Assembly: GCA_963767635.1 (NCBI GenBank)
Contig: CAVYEM010000001.1
Span: forward strand, 1,922,001-1,986,000
Reading direction: 5' to 3'
DNA: 64,000 nucleotides
Source of the DNA: CAVYEM01 sp963767635
GTDB lineage: Bacteria; Vulcanimicrobiota; Vulcanimicrobiia; Vulcanimicrobiales; Vulcanimicrobiaceae
The translations under genes and the position numbers were made by a program. The notes beneath the pieces were generated by a model that saw only the letters and a list, made by a program, of their open reading frames with translations, searched no databases and had not been told where the DNA came from. Positions 15,895-24,367 of this stretch are shown here, piece by piece. Positions within the stretch are counted from its first letter, which is position 1; each line of letters begins with the position of its first letter.

Positions 15895-16556
15895 GCACCT
15901 TCGCCGCGCTCGTCTTGCTCGATCTCTCGCACGAGCGCTTCGAGCTGCGTAACGCGACGCTGAAGGCCGGCGATCGCGTCGGACGTGGGATCCGGCATAT
16001 CGACCTGCGGCCGTTCGGGAACCAGCCGCACCGGCATCCCGTCCTGCATCACGACGCGAGCCGGAACACCGACGACCGTGGCGTTGGGCGGAACGTCTTT
16101 GACCACGACCGATCCGCCGCCGATTTTCGAATTCTCCCCGATGACGATGGCGCCCAAGACCGCGGCATTTACGCCGACCGTCACGTTTCTTTCCAGTGTG
16201 GGGTGGCGTTTGCCGTGCGAAAGACTCGTGCCGCCCAAGGTGACGCCTTGATAGATCGTGCAGCCATCGCGCACTTGCGCCGTCTCGCCGATCACGACGC
16301 CCATGCCGTGATCGATGAATACGCCTCGACCCAATTGCGCACCGGGATGTATTTCGATGCCGGTGAAAAAACGATTGACTGCGCCGAGCCAGCGCGGCAA
16401 TAGCGGTACGCCAGTGCGATACAGCGCATGGATGAACCGGTGCGCGCACACGGCATGAAACCCCGGATACGAGAGCACGACGTCAAGCGGACCCCGAGCC
16501 GCGGGATCGCGTTCGAGAGCTGCGTTCAAGTCGGCGAGCATCGTGCTGAAGATCAT
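15876..16556 (-). CDS. cysE: Serine O-acetyltransferase
   Basis: It transfers acetyl from acetyl-CoA to serine, the first step of cysteine synthesis. The 226-residue length is that of the short Firmicutes-type CysE. Left-handed beta-helix hexapeptide repeats are clear: IHPGAQLGRGVFIDHGMGVV, IYQGVTLGGTSLSHGKRHPT and GENSKIGGGSVVVKDVPP. The C-terminal 40 residues form a predicted coiled coil (RRVTQLEALVREIEQDE). The ATG overlaps the stop of the upstream gene. Confidence 0.95.
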   Translation of the reverse strand: MIFSTMLADLNAALERDPAARGPLDVVLSYPGFHAVCAHRFIHALYRTGVPLLPRWLGAVNRFFTGIEIHPGAQLGRGVFIDHGMGVVIGETAQVRDGCTIYQGVTLGGTSLSHGKRHPTLERNVTVGVNAAVLGAIVIGENSKIGGGSVVVKDVPPNATVVGVPARVVMQDGMPVRLVPERPQVDMPDPTSDAIAGLQRRVTQLEALVREIEQDERGEGAWSWVI

Positions 16557-17107
16557 TCCGATTTCTCCTGCGGCGGCTGGCCGTGAATCGGTTCGAACGG
16601 CCGGCCGCCGGGCCCGAATTTGATCGGCTCCAACCCCCGTCCGTGAAGCAGCCGCGAGTTCACCGCACCGATGCGGACCAGAATCCGGTCGTGCCCCAGC
16701 AGCGGAAACAGCAACTCAAGCGGCGGCCCTTCGGCCTTTCCGCTAAGCGCCATGCGCACCGCGTAGAGTGCATCGGGTTCGGGAATTCCGAACTCTCTGG
16801 CCATTTCAAATACATCGTGCTGTAACGGTAGCCCGCGTAGTTCGGCCTGGCTATCGACGTACTGGCCTATGGTATCTAGGAAAAAGAGCACCTCCCGCGT
16901 GCGCAGCCGTTCCAGCTCGAGCGCCGGAATCACGCAGGCCTCGGCGCGCAATTCGCTCACGTACGGACGCGCCTCTTCGGGGCTGGCCACATGCGCGTAC
17001 GCCTGCAGGAACGTATCGATCCAGCGCAGCGCCGCTTCGGGCGCCGGCGTTTCCAAGAATCCCCATTGCTGCATCGCTGCAGCCAGCTCTTCACGCTGCA
17101 AAGTCAT
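16553..17107 (-). CDS. Stand-alone GluRS anticodon-binding-domain-like protein at the gltX locus
   Basis: A 184-residue protein with no catalytic synthetase part: I see no HIGH or KMSKS motif and no Rossmann core. The C-terminal half closely resembles the anticodon-binding domain of glutamyl-tRNA synthetase: LPLQHDVFEMAREFGIPEPD, YAVRMALSGKAEGPPLELLF and PLLGHDRILVRI, matching the GluRS pattern of 'R.ALtG...GP.L......LG...v..Rl'. The N-terminal half (RWIDTFLQAYAHVASPEEAR, VLFFLDTIGQYV) fits the preceding GluRS helical domain. It lies between ispF and cysE, exactly where gltX lies in Bacillus. It may be a remnant that still binds tRNA or another partner. The frame is intact and coupled to cysE. 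Confidence 0.65.
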   Translation of the reverse strand: MTLQREELAAAMQQWGFLETPAPEAALRWIDTFLQAYAHVASPEEARPYVSELRAEACVIPALELERLRTREVLFFLDTIGQYVDSQAELRGLPLQHDVFEMAREFGIPEPDALYAVRMALSGKAEGPPLELLFPLLGHDRILVRIGAVNSRLLHGRGLEPIKFGPGGRPFEPIHGQPPQEKSE

Positions 17108-17112
17108 GTGCG

Positions 17113-17586
17113 TTATCGCGGCGCAAGCATCGTTACGGCGTAAGCCGCAATGCCGCTTCCGTCACCGGTGTACCCCATTCCCTCCGTCGATTTCGCCTTT
17201 ACGCTTACCTGTGCAAGCGAAAGGCCGAGGCGGCCCGCGATATTCTCGCGCATGCGAACGATATACGGCGAGAGTTTGGGACGCTGCACGACGACCGTGG
17301 CATCGATGTTTTCGATGCGATACCCCTCGCGGCGCACTTCCGCCGCGCAGTGCGCGAGCAACTCCATGGAATCGGCATCCTTCCAGCGCTCGTCGGTGTC
17401 GGGAAAATGCGCGCCCAAATCGCCGAGCGCCGCTGCCCCCAGCAGCGCGTCGGAGATCGCATGCGCCAGGACGTCGGCATCGGAATGTCCGAGTGCGCCG
17501 CGATCGTGCGGAACGCCCACGCCTCCGACGACCAATTCGCGATTCTCGACCAGCGGGTGCGCATCGAAGCCGTGGCCTACGCGCAT
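17113..17586 (-). CDS. ispF: 2-C-methyl-D-erythritol 2,4-cyclodiphosphate synthase
   Basis: A 157-residue MEP-pathway enzyme that cyclises CDP-methylerythritol phosphate. It starts MRVGHGFDAHPL with the metal ligands GxDxH, and has LGHSDADVLAHAISDALLGA and GDLGAHFPDTD; the C-terminal signature is KAKSTEGMGYTGDGSGIAAY. Its ATG overlaps the ispD stop (TGATG). It is coupled with ispD, which makes its substrate precursor. Confidence 0.97.
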   Translation of the reverse strand: MRVGHGFDAHPLVENRELVVGGVGVPHDRGALGHSDADVLAHAISDALLGAAALGDLGAHFPDTDERWKDADSMELLAHCAAEVRREGYRIENIDATVVVQRPKLSPYIVRMRENIAGRLGLSLAQVSVKAKSTEGMGYTGDGSGIAAYAVTMLAPR

Positions 17587-18260
17587 CAGCGCGGCTGCGC
17601 CCGAGCGCGCAAAATTTCGTCGGCCCGCGTACGATCTTCGGGCACGGTGACCTTAAAATTTTGCGCGCAGCCTTGCACCGCGTGCACGCGTACGCCGATT
17701 CGTTCGAGCAGCATCGCGTCGTCAGTTGCGTCGATGCCGTCGCGGATGCCTCCTTCGTGCGCGCGGCGCATGTCGGCAAGCATCGCGAATTGCGGCGTCT
17801 GCGCCGCCCACAGCACGCTGCGGTCGAGCGTTTTCTGCACGATGCCGCCGGCGGAATCGACGATCTTAATCGTATCGACGACGGGGATCGCCAGGAGCGA
17901 AGCATGTCCCGGCGCGACCGGCTGCATCGCGCGACGCACGTCGTCGCACGCAACCAGAGGACGCGCGCCGTCGTGCACCAGCACCGCCGCGCAACGCGGC
18001 GGCAGGGCACGAACCCCTCGATACGAGCTGAGTGCTCGCGTGGGGCCGCCGGGAACCACCGCGCAGCTGCGCGCCACACCGGCGACTTCTTCCAGCCACG
18101 CAGCTTCGGTAACGACCACCACGTCCGAAATTTCCGCCATAGCCTGGAACGTCCGAATCGACCATGCGAGCATCGGCGCGCCCGCGATGTCGATCAGCTG
18201 CTTCGGACGCCCGAACCGCGTGCCGCGTCCGGCAGCGAGAATAACTGCGCCCCAGCGCAT
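17586..18260 (-). CDS. ispD: 2-C-methyl-D-erythritol 4-phosphate cytidylyltransferase
   Basis: A 224-residue MEP-pathway enzyme that activates MEP with CTP. The nucleotide-binding signature is VILAAGRGTRFGRPKQLIDI, the middle motif VLVHDGARPLV, and the C-terminal part has QTPQFAMLADMRRAHEGG and FKVTVPEDRTRAD. The start overlaps the stop of the PIN/TRAM gene (TAATG). The order yacL-like, ispD, ispF matches Firmicutes. Confidence 0.97.
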   Translation of the reverse strand: MRWGAVILAAGRGTRFGRPKQLIDIAGAPMLAWSIRTFQAMAEISDVVVVTEAAWLEEVAGVARSCAVVPGGPTRALSSYRGVRALPPRCAAVLVHDGARPLVACDDVRRAMQPVAPGHASLLAIPVVDTIKIVDSAGGIVQKTLDRSVLWAAQTPQFAMLADMRRAHEGGIRDGIDATDDAMLLERIGVRVHAVQGCAQNFKVTVPEDRTRADEILRARAQPR

Positions 18261-19378
18261 TATGGTTTGGCGGCGGGCACAACGGTGCTGCCCTTCGGCC
18301 GTGCGAAAATCATCCGGCCGGCGGCGGTCTGCAAAACGCTCGTTACGACGACCTCCGCCGCAGCGCCGACGAGTCGCCTTCCGTGCTCGACGACAATCAT
18401 CGTGCCGTCGTCCAAATATCCGACGCCTTGGTGCGGTTCCTTGCCTTCGCGCACGATCTGCACGCGCAGTTCTTCTCCGGGAAGCACCACAGGGCGCACG
18501 GCATCTGCCAGCTCGTTGATGTTGAGGACGTTCACGCCTTCCACATGCGCCACGCGGTTCAGATTGTAATCGTTCGTAAGCAGCTTGCCGCGCAGTTCCT
18601 GCGCAATGCGCACCAGTTTCGCATCGGCTCCTCGCACGTCGTCGTAGTCGCGCTCGCTCACTTCAAGCACGCCGAGCTCCTGTAAACGGTTCAAAACCTC
18701 CAAGCCGCGGCGCCCACGCGTGCGCTTCATGGAATCGGCCGAATCGGCGACGGCTTGCAGCTCCCGCAGAACGAAGCGTGGCAGAATGAACGGCCCTTCC
18801 AAAAATCCGGATTGCAAAATTTCGACGATGCGGCCGTCCACGATCACGGAAGTATCGATGATCTTGGGCGCGCCGCGCATTCCGGCGACCGAAGGCATGA
18901 GCGGAAGGATGTGCATGCGCGCTCCAACGCGGGCACCCAAATACGCCGCGAAAATGCTGATGACGATGTAGAGCAGGATCGCGATGTAACTGCCCGCCCG
19001 GCCGGACGTGGAGATGAATTCGAACAGAATGCTGCGGATGAGAAACGCGACGATCAACCCCAGGATGAGCCCCACCGCGCCGCCCGCGAGTTCGATTGGA
19101 GCAAGACGCTCGATCGCGCGTTCGACGGCATTGAGCTCGTCCTCGAACAACGACTGCGCAAGCGGTGCCAGCAGCACGCCAAGGATCGCGCCGGCAACGG
19201 GCGTGGCGATCGTGAGCGCCATTTGCAGCGCTTCGGAAGCAGCGTGCAGCGAAAAAAGATGAACGTAGGCTTCACGTCCGAGCAAAAACCCGGTAATGCC
19301 GAAGACGAGCGCGAAAAGCAGCCGCAGCAGGGCGGCGGCAATACCGGATCCTACGCGCTGGTCACGAAAGCGGCGCAT
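18260..19378 (-). CDS. PIN/TRAM-domain membrane protein, YacL family
   Basis: A 372-residue protein. The N-terminal 150 residues hold four membrane segments (for example LLRLLFALVFGITGFLLGRE and AGGAVGLILGLIVAFLIRSI). The PIN nuclease-like domain at about 175-295 has KIIDTSVIVDGRI, LQAVADSADSMKRTRGRRGL and LTNDYNLNRVA, with acidic residues at active-site positions. A TRAM-like domain near the C-terminus (VGYLDDGTMIVVEHGRRLVG) suggests RNA binding. The role of YacL proteins is not well defined; membrane-linked RNA processing is an inference. The ATG at 19378 overlaps the hemW end by 28 bases. Confidence 0.9.
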   Translation of the reverse strand: MRRFRDQRVGSGIAAALLRLLFALVFGITGFLLGREAYVHLFSLHAASEALQMALTIATPVAGAILGVLLAPLAQSLFEDELNAVERAIERLAPIELAGGAVGLILGLIVAFLIRSILFEFISTSGRAGSYIAILLYIVISIFAAYLGARVGARMHILPLMPSVAGMRGAPKIIDTSVIVDGRIVEILQSGFLEGPFILPRFVLRELQAVADSADSMKRTRGRRGLEVLNRLQELGVLEVSERDYDDVRGADAKLVRIAQELRGKLLTNDYNLNRVAHVEGVNVLNINELADAVRPVVLPGEELRVQIVREGKEPHQGVGYLDDGTMIVVEHGRRLVGAAAEVVVTSVLQTAAGRMIFARPKGSTVVPAAKP

Positions 19379-20509
19379 ACGTCGTTTGCCACAAAGCGCC
19401 CGCGTCTGGAGAGACGCGCGTGCGTCGCGTCGACCTCCAGCAGTCCGTCGGCACGGCAACGTGAAATGACGGGCGCGTAAAACTCCAAAAAATTCACGCC
19501 GTACCGCTCTTTGAACGCTTGGAGACAGACCCCTTGCGCAGTTCGCAGCGAGAGCATCACTGCCTCGCCGCAGCGCTGCGCTCCCAGCAGCTGTTCGGAT
19601 TCGCACGGCAGCGGCACGCCCCTCCAGCGCGCTTGCAACATACGTTTCAAAATCTTTTGTGCACACGCTGCGCACGCCGTTGCGGTATGATGCCGCGCCC
19701 ACGCCCAAGCCGATGTAGTCGCCGTTGCTCCAGTAGTTCGCGTTGTGCTCGCTGCGATGGCCGGGCTTGGCAAAGTTGCTGATCTCGTACTGTTCGTACC
19801 CGGCGTCTTCGAGCGTGCGAATGGCCAGATCGTAGAATTCCGCTTCTCGCGCATCGTCGAAGAACGCGCCGGGATCGCGGTCGCGCCACCGTTCGTACGG
19901 CGTTCCCGCTTCGACGGTCAGACCATACGCGGACACGTGATCGACTCCAAGCGCGATGGCCGCGTCCAGCGTGCGCAGCCAGCTCTTCGGCGTTTGCCCC
20001 GGAACGGCGAACATCAGGTCCAGACTCACGCTGCGCATCGCGGCCGCGCGGCATTCCGCCACGACGCGCTGTACGTCCTGTGCCGTGTGCCCGCGCCCGA
20101 GCGTGCGGATTTCCTGCGGGACGAAGGACTGCACGCCGATCGAAACGCGCGTTATTCCGGCACGGCGATACGCCTGCATGTCCCGCGCCCGCACGAGTTC
20201 CGGATTGACTTCGATCGTCGTTTCCCGCTCCGGATCTCCCGGGAAGGCCGCCCTCAGACGCGCGAGCAGATCTGCGATTTCGCTCGCCTCGTACGCGTTC
20301 GGCGTTCCGCCGCCCAAAAACACGGTGCTGTCCGAACGCGCGAGGTCGCGTGCCGGCATATCATTCTGGGCGGCGTGCGTTATTTGCGCGTGCAGCGCCG
20401 TCAAATATCGGCGCGCCGCGCCGGCACGATGCGGCCATTTCACGAAGTCGCAATACGGGCAGATGTACGGGCAAAACGGCAGATGGACGTAGATGCCGAG
20501 GCGGCTCAT
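19351..20509 (-). CDS. hemW: HemW-type radical SAM protein (coproporphyrinogen oxidase-like), frame broken by one extra base
   Basis: Starts at ATG 20509 with MSRLGIYVHLPFCPYICPYC, whose CxxxCxxC binds the 4Fe-4S cluster. FLGGGTPNAY, RVSIGVQSF and DLMFAVPGQTPKSW are HemW/HemN motifs. HemW acts as a haem chaperone rather than a true oxidase. The frame changes near 19619-19622, where the sense strand has GAGGGGCGTG; removing one G gives ALEGVPLPCESEQLLGAQRC and continues through LSLRTAQGV to the stop at 19351, 385 residues in all. Without this correction the frame runs wrongly into the PIN/TRAM gene. It overlaps the degV end by four bases. Confidence 0.9.
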
Positions 20510-21366
20510 GCTGCGGGACTTTGTGCGGAGAAAATCCCGACGGCACCCGGACCGCCGTGCGAGGCGATCACGGGGCCGGTTTCCAGGATGTCGAGCATCT
20601 TCGGCGAGACGCCGCCGAGCCGGTCGCGCAGGCGAGCAAGGATGTCGGCGGCCAACGCCGGGGCGTTGGTGTGCATGACCAAGAAACGCGCCGCAGACGC
20701 ATCCGTAATATGCGAAAGCGAGCGCTCCAGCATCGTTTCTTGCGCGCGCGCCATCGTGCGCACCTGTGCTTCGGCGACGACTTCGCCGTCGTGCAGCGAG
20801 ATCACGGGCACGATCTTCATCAACGTCCCGATGGCAGCGCGCGCCTTGCCGATGCGTCCCGAGCGCACGGCGTAGGAAAGATCCGGGATACATGCGTACA
20901 GGCGCTGGCTATGCTTCTCACGTTCGATCGCAGCTAAGATTTCAGGCAGAGCAGCGCCGGCGCTCGCGAGTTCCTGCGCGAGCAGTGCTTGCATGCCCAG
21001 TCCGCCCGCCACGCTTTCCGAATCGACTATGGCAATCCGGGCGCCCGGGAACTGTTCTGCGGCGCTGCGCGCGGCGTTGATCGTCCCCGAAAGCTTCGCG
21101 CTGATGACCAGGCACACCACCGCATCGCCGGCCTGCACGTGTGGACGAAACGCGTCCTCGAACATCGCGCCGCTGGGCTGCGACGTCGTCGGCAAGTGGG
21201 GTTCCTCGGCAAGTTTTTGATAGAACTGTGCGCGCGAAAGGTCGACGTAGTCGCGATATTCCGTGCGATCGAAGACGACGAAGAGCGGCACGACGTCGAT
21301 GCCGAGCGCCCGCGCGCGCGCCGGCTCAATGTCCGACGTGCTGTCGGTGACGACTGCAATGCCCAT
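20506..21366 (-). CDS. DegV family fatty-acid-binding protein (FakB-like)
   Basis: A 286-residue protein starting MGIAVVTDSTSDIEPARARA, the DegV N-terminal signature. LPTTSQPSGAMF and VVCLVISAKLSGTINAARSA form the fatty-acid-binding region. In Firmicutes such proteins (FakB) present a fatty acid to the kinase FakA. Here it follows plsX and a FakA-like gene, so a role in using exogenous or recycled fatty acids for phospholipid synthesis is well supported by context. The ATG at 21366 is 11 bases past the plsX stop. Confidence 0.88.
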   Translation of the reverse strand: MGIAVVTDSTSDIEPARARALGIDVVPLFVVFDRTEYRDYVDLSRAQFYQKLAEEPHLPTTSQPSGAMFEDAFRPHVQAGDAVVCLVISAKLSGTINAARSAAEQFPGARIAIVDSESVAGGLGMQALLAQELASAGAALPEILAAIEREKHSQRLYACIPDLSYAVRSGRIGKARAAIGTLMKIVPVISLHDGEVVAEAQVRTMARAQETMLERSLSHITDASAARFLVMHTNAPALAADILARLRDRLGGVSPKMLDILETGPVIASHGGPGAVGIFSAQSPAA

Positions 21367-21377
21367 CCGCCGCGAAG

Positions 21378-22388
21378 TTACGCCTCTTTGGCAAAATGCG
21401 GCTTCACCGATTCGGTGATTTTGCCTACGACGTCGTGCTGCGCTTCGATCACTGCCGCATGAATGGCGTGCTTTATGCCGTTGCGGCTCACGCGACCGTG
21501 CGTGATGATGCAATTCCCTGCCAAACCCAGCAACGGCGCGCCGCCGTACGTTTCGTAATTGAACCGGGTGCGCAGTTTGCGCAGTGCCGGCAGCATCATC
21601 GCCGCGCCTGCTTTGGTCAGCAGGTTTCCGCCAAGCACGGCTTCCTTGATGACCTTTTGCAAATCCGCAATGAGGCCCTCGCCCATCTTGAGCACGACAT
21701 TTCCGACGAAGCCGTCGACGACCACGACGTCAGCCGCATTATGAAAAAGATCCTTTCCTTCGACGTTGCCGATAAAGTGAATAGGCGCCTGCGCGAGCAA
21801 CTTCGCGGCTTCCAACACTTGCGCGTTGCCCTTGGTGTCTTCCTCACCGACCGACAGGATCGCCACGCGCGGCTTTTCGATGCTGAGCACCGACATCGCG
21901 TAGGCGGATCCCATGATGCCGAACTGCTGGAGCCATTCAGGGCGGCAATCGACGTTGGCCCCCGAATCTAAGAGTACCATCGGTCCGTTGAGTGCGGGCC
22001 ATACCGTCGCGATGGCGGGGCGCGCAATGCCGGGGATCGTTCGCAGCTTAATGAGCGCGATGGCCAAAAAAGCGCCGCTGTTGCCGGCGGACACGGCGGC
22101 GTCCGCGCTTCCTTCTTTAACCATCGAAACGGCCCGTCCCAGCGATGTTTGGTCGGCAATCCGCAGCGCCTGCGACGCGTGCATGTCCATCGGCACGTTT
22201 TGCGGCGCATGCACGAGCGCTATGCGTTCGGCGCCCGGCCCCTGCAGCAGAGGGCGCACTTGCGTTTCGTCTCCGGCTAGAATCAGGTCGGCGTCATCCG
22301 CTTGCGCTGCCAGCAGCGTTCCGGCGACGACTTCGGTAGGCGCGTGATCGCCGCCCATGGCGTCGACGACGATGCGCACTCTAGTCAT
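21378..22388 (-). CDS. plsX: Phosphate acyltransferase PlsX
   Basis: It converts acyl-ACP and phosphate to acyl-phosphate for phospholipid synthesis. The 336-residue protein begins MTRVRIVVDAMGGDHAPTEV and has VSAGNSGAFLAIALIKLRTI, LLDSGANVDCRPEWLQQFG and VVVDGFVGNVVLKMGEG. It overlaps the stop of the FakA-like gene by eight bases. With FakA and DegV it forms an acyl-phosphate module, since both PlsX and FakA yield acyl-phosphate. Confidence 0.96.
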   Translation of the reverse strand: MTRVRIVVDAMGGDHAPTEVVAGTLLAAQADDADLILAGDETQVRPLLQGPGAERIALVHAPQNVPMDMHASQALRIADQTSLGRAVSMVKEGSADAAVSAGNSGAFLAIALIKLRTIPGIARPAIATVWPALNGPMVLLDSGANVDCRPEWLQQFGIMGSAYAMSVLSIEKPRVAILSVGEEDTKGNAQVLEAAKLLAQAPIHFIGNVEGKDLFHNAADVVVVDGFVGNVVLKMGEGLIADLQKVIKEAVLGGNLLTKAGAAMMLPALRKLRTRFNYETYGGAPLLGLAGNCIITHGRVSRNGIKHAIHAAVIEAQHDVVGKITESVKPHFAKEA

Positions 22389-23972
22389 CGAGCGACATCC
22401 AAAACTCGGCGTTCTTCTGGCCGCCGTAATAGTATTCGACTTCGGCCTGCGCAAACGTGTCGTGCGGCTGTTCGCACAGCCGCCGCGCATCGCGCTCTTT
22501 CTGCGCGCCGCCGTAATAGATCGTAATCAAACCTCCGTCTTGCGCACCCATCGCCGTTAGAGCCGCTGCCGCAGCATCTGCGAGCGTACGCCCGCCATAT
22601 ATTCTTCCCGCAGTGGCTGCGGCGGGCTTGCCGCGCTGCACGCTCGTTCCACCTACCATCGCGTCCTTCCCGGCCAGAAACACCTGCGCGCTGCGAGGCC
22701 GGCCGGCTGCCTCCAGTACGGGCGCCAGGTCCGGAAGACTTTGCGCGCTCGCGGACCGCAGCGCAAAGAGTGCCGCAATGCCGGCCACGATATCGGCAGT
22801 GGGCAGTACGTGCACGGTTCGACCGCTGACTTCGCCGCTTCCGTCGCAGCGAGCGCAGCGTTCTTGTCGTTCACCAGCACGAGCACGCGCTCCGACAAGC
22901 ACTTGTTGATTGCCAGCAAAACATCGCGAACGCTGGGATTGCCTGCGCCGCTCACCGTGACTTCGGCGCCCAATTCCTTGACGATGCGCTCGAAACCGGG
23001 TCCCGGAACAAGCGCAACGATCGAATACTGCGCCGCCGGGCGATCCACGAGCAGCACGTTGTGCTGGCGTTCCATGTCGTCAACCTTCACGCGGGTGGGA
23101 TCGCCATGCTTTGCCGCCAGCGTTTGCACGGTTTGCGGATCGTCCGTATGGATGTGCACTTTGATCGTCGGCGGCTCGCCGGCAACGATCAACGAATCGC
23201 CTGTGGGGCGCAGCGCGTCCCGCAGTTCGCCGCTCGTGCAGGCGGCCCGCTCGAGGATGAATTCGGTGCAGTACTTGTTTTCGCCCACGACTTGCTGCGG
23301 CGTGAAGACACCGGAACGCTGCGGCCGGCGCGGAAACGCGGTGGAGCGCAGCGTGATGTCCGGAAGAAAGCGCAGCACGCCTTCCAGAAAATACACGAAC
23401 CCCGCACCGCCCGAATCTACGACGCCCGATTCCTTGAGCGCGGGCAGCTGTTCCGGCGTGCGATCCAGCGCGTCGTTCGCCGCCCGCAGCACTCCACTCA
23501 AAAAGCGGTAGAAATCTCGTTCGTGCAGCGCCAGATGATATGCGCTCTCCGCGGCCGCTTCCGCCACCGACACGATAGTTCCCTCGACCGGTTTGACGAG
23601 CGCGGCGCGGGCCGCAGCCACACCCTCGCGCATTCCGGTGGCCAGCACGAACGTGTCGATCTCGCCGCGGTGGCGGACGTGGTGAGCAAAACCGCGCAGC
23701 ATCTGCGAGATGATGACGCCCGAGTTGCCGCGCGCGCCCATCAAGGCCCCCTGCGCCGCCGCGGCAGCCACTTCGGCGATGGGACGGTCCCGATGCTTGC
23801 CTGCCTCGATGGCGGCTTGACGGCACGTGAGATACATATTGGTCCCCGTGTCGCCGTCCGGCACCGGAAAGACGTTGAGGTCGTTGAGAACCTGACGGTA
23901 CTTCCTTAGGAAGAACGACCCGGCCGTGATGAATTTGGCATAGGCTCTGCCGTCCAAGGCGGTGACATCCAT
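22381..23972 (-). CDS. FakA-like (DhaL/DegV-type YloV) fatty acid kinase, frame broken by one missing base
   Basis: The N-terminal DhaL kinase domain begins MDVTALDGRAYAKFITAGSF and has NVFPVPDGDTGTNMYLT (metal-binding Asp residues) and LMGARGNSGVIISQMLRGF. The middle and C-terminal domains (VDSGGAGFVYFLEG, LVNDKNAALAATEAA) match the YloV/FakA layout. Near 22823 the sense strand reads GCGGTCGAACC; adding one G continues into GRTVHVLPTADIVAGIAALF and the correct C-terminus, giving 530 residues. The enzyme would phosphorylate DegV-bound fatty acids. It is divergent from rpmB. Confidence 0.85.
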
Positions 23973-24001
23973 CGGCGGCCTGTAGTTCGTGCAAGGGCGG
24001 C

Positions 24002-24031
24002 TTGCGCCTCGGTGCGGGCGCATGGTAATCT
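24002..24031 (+). promoter_or_regulatory. Probable promoter for rpmB
   Basis: TTGCGC (24002-24007) and TAATCT (24026-24031) are 18 bases apart, 45 bases upstream of the rpmB ATG, in the space between divergent fakA and rpmB. Confidence 0.5.
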
Positions 24032-24076
24032 ACCATGGCTGTCCCGCCGGGACCGCGACGAGAAAGGTTTTAGACA

Positions 24077-24268
24077 ATGGCGAAACGCTGCGAAGTGTGC
24101 GGCAAAGGTCCAATGGCCGGCAACAACGTCAGTCACGCGATGAACAAGACCAAGCGCCGCTGGCTTCCCAACTTGCAGTCCGTCAGAATCAACGTCCGCG
24201 GCGCGGCTCGCACCGCGCGTGTCTGCACGGCGTGCCTGCGAGCCAAGAAAGTGACGCGCGCCGTCTAG
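24077..24268 (+). CDS. rpmB: Ribosomal protein bL28
   Basis: A 63-residue ribosomal protein starting MAKRCEVCGKGPMAGNNVSH, then KTKRRWLPNLQSVRI and VCTACLRAKKVTRAV. The two CxxC pairs (CEVC, CTAC) are those of the zinc-binding form. GAAAGG precedes the ATG. In Firmicutes rpmB is often divergent from yloU-yloV (fakA), the same arrangement as here. Confidence 0.97.
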   Translation: MAKRCEVCGKGPMAGNNVSHAMNKTKRRWLPNLQSVRINVRGAARTARVCTACLRAKKVTRAV

Positions 24269-24367
24269 CAGGTCCTGGTAGGCCGCTGGGGCTTATTGCC
24301 TACTCGGTTTTTGGTATGTCTGCGAATCCTCGCAAACGCGTAGCCTATACGCGAGGAGGATTCCACT

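Noticed and set aside
14440..16449. A fused CysE-CysS protein of 669 residues
   Set aside because: The first 200 codons are a shadow of cysE in another frame; CysS starts near 15894.
18260..20893. A fused HemW-PIN/TRAM protein
   Set aside because: The linking stretch is out-of-frame HemW sequence after the indel near 19620; the PIN/TRAM protein has its own ATG at 19378.
24269..24367. Promoter or riboswitch upstream of the S53 peptidase
   Set aside because: TTGCCT and CCTATA elements are present but their spacing is wrong, and no conserved RNA structure is apparent.
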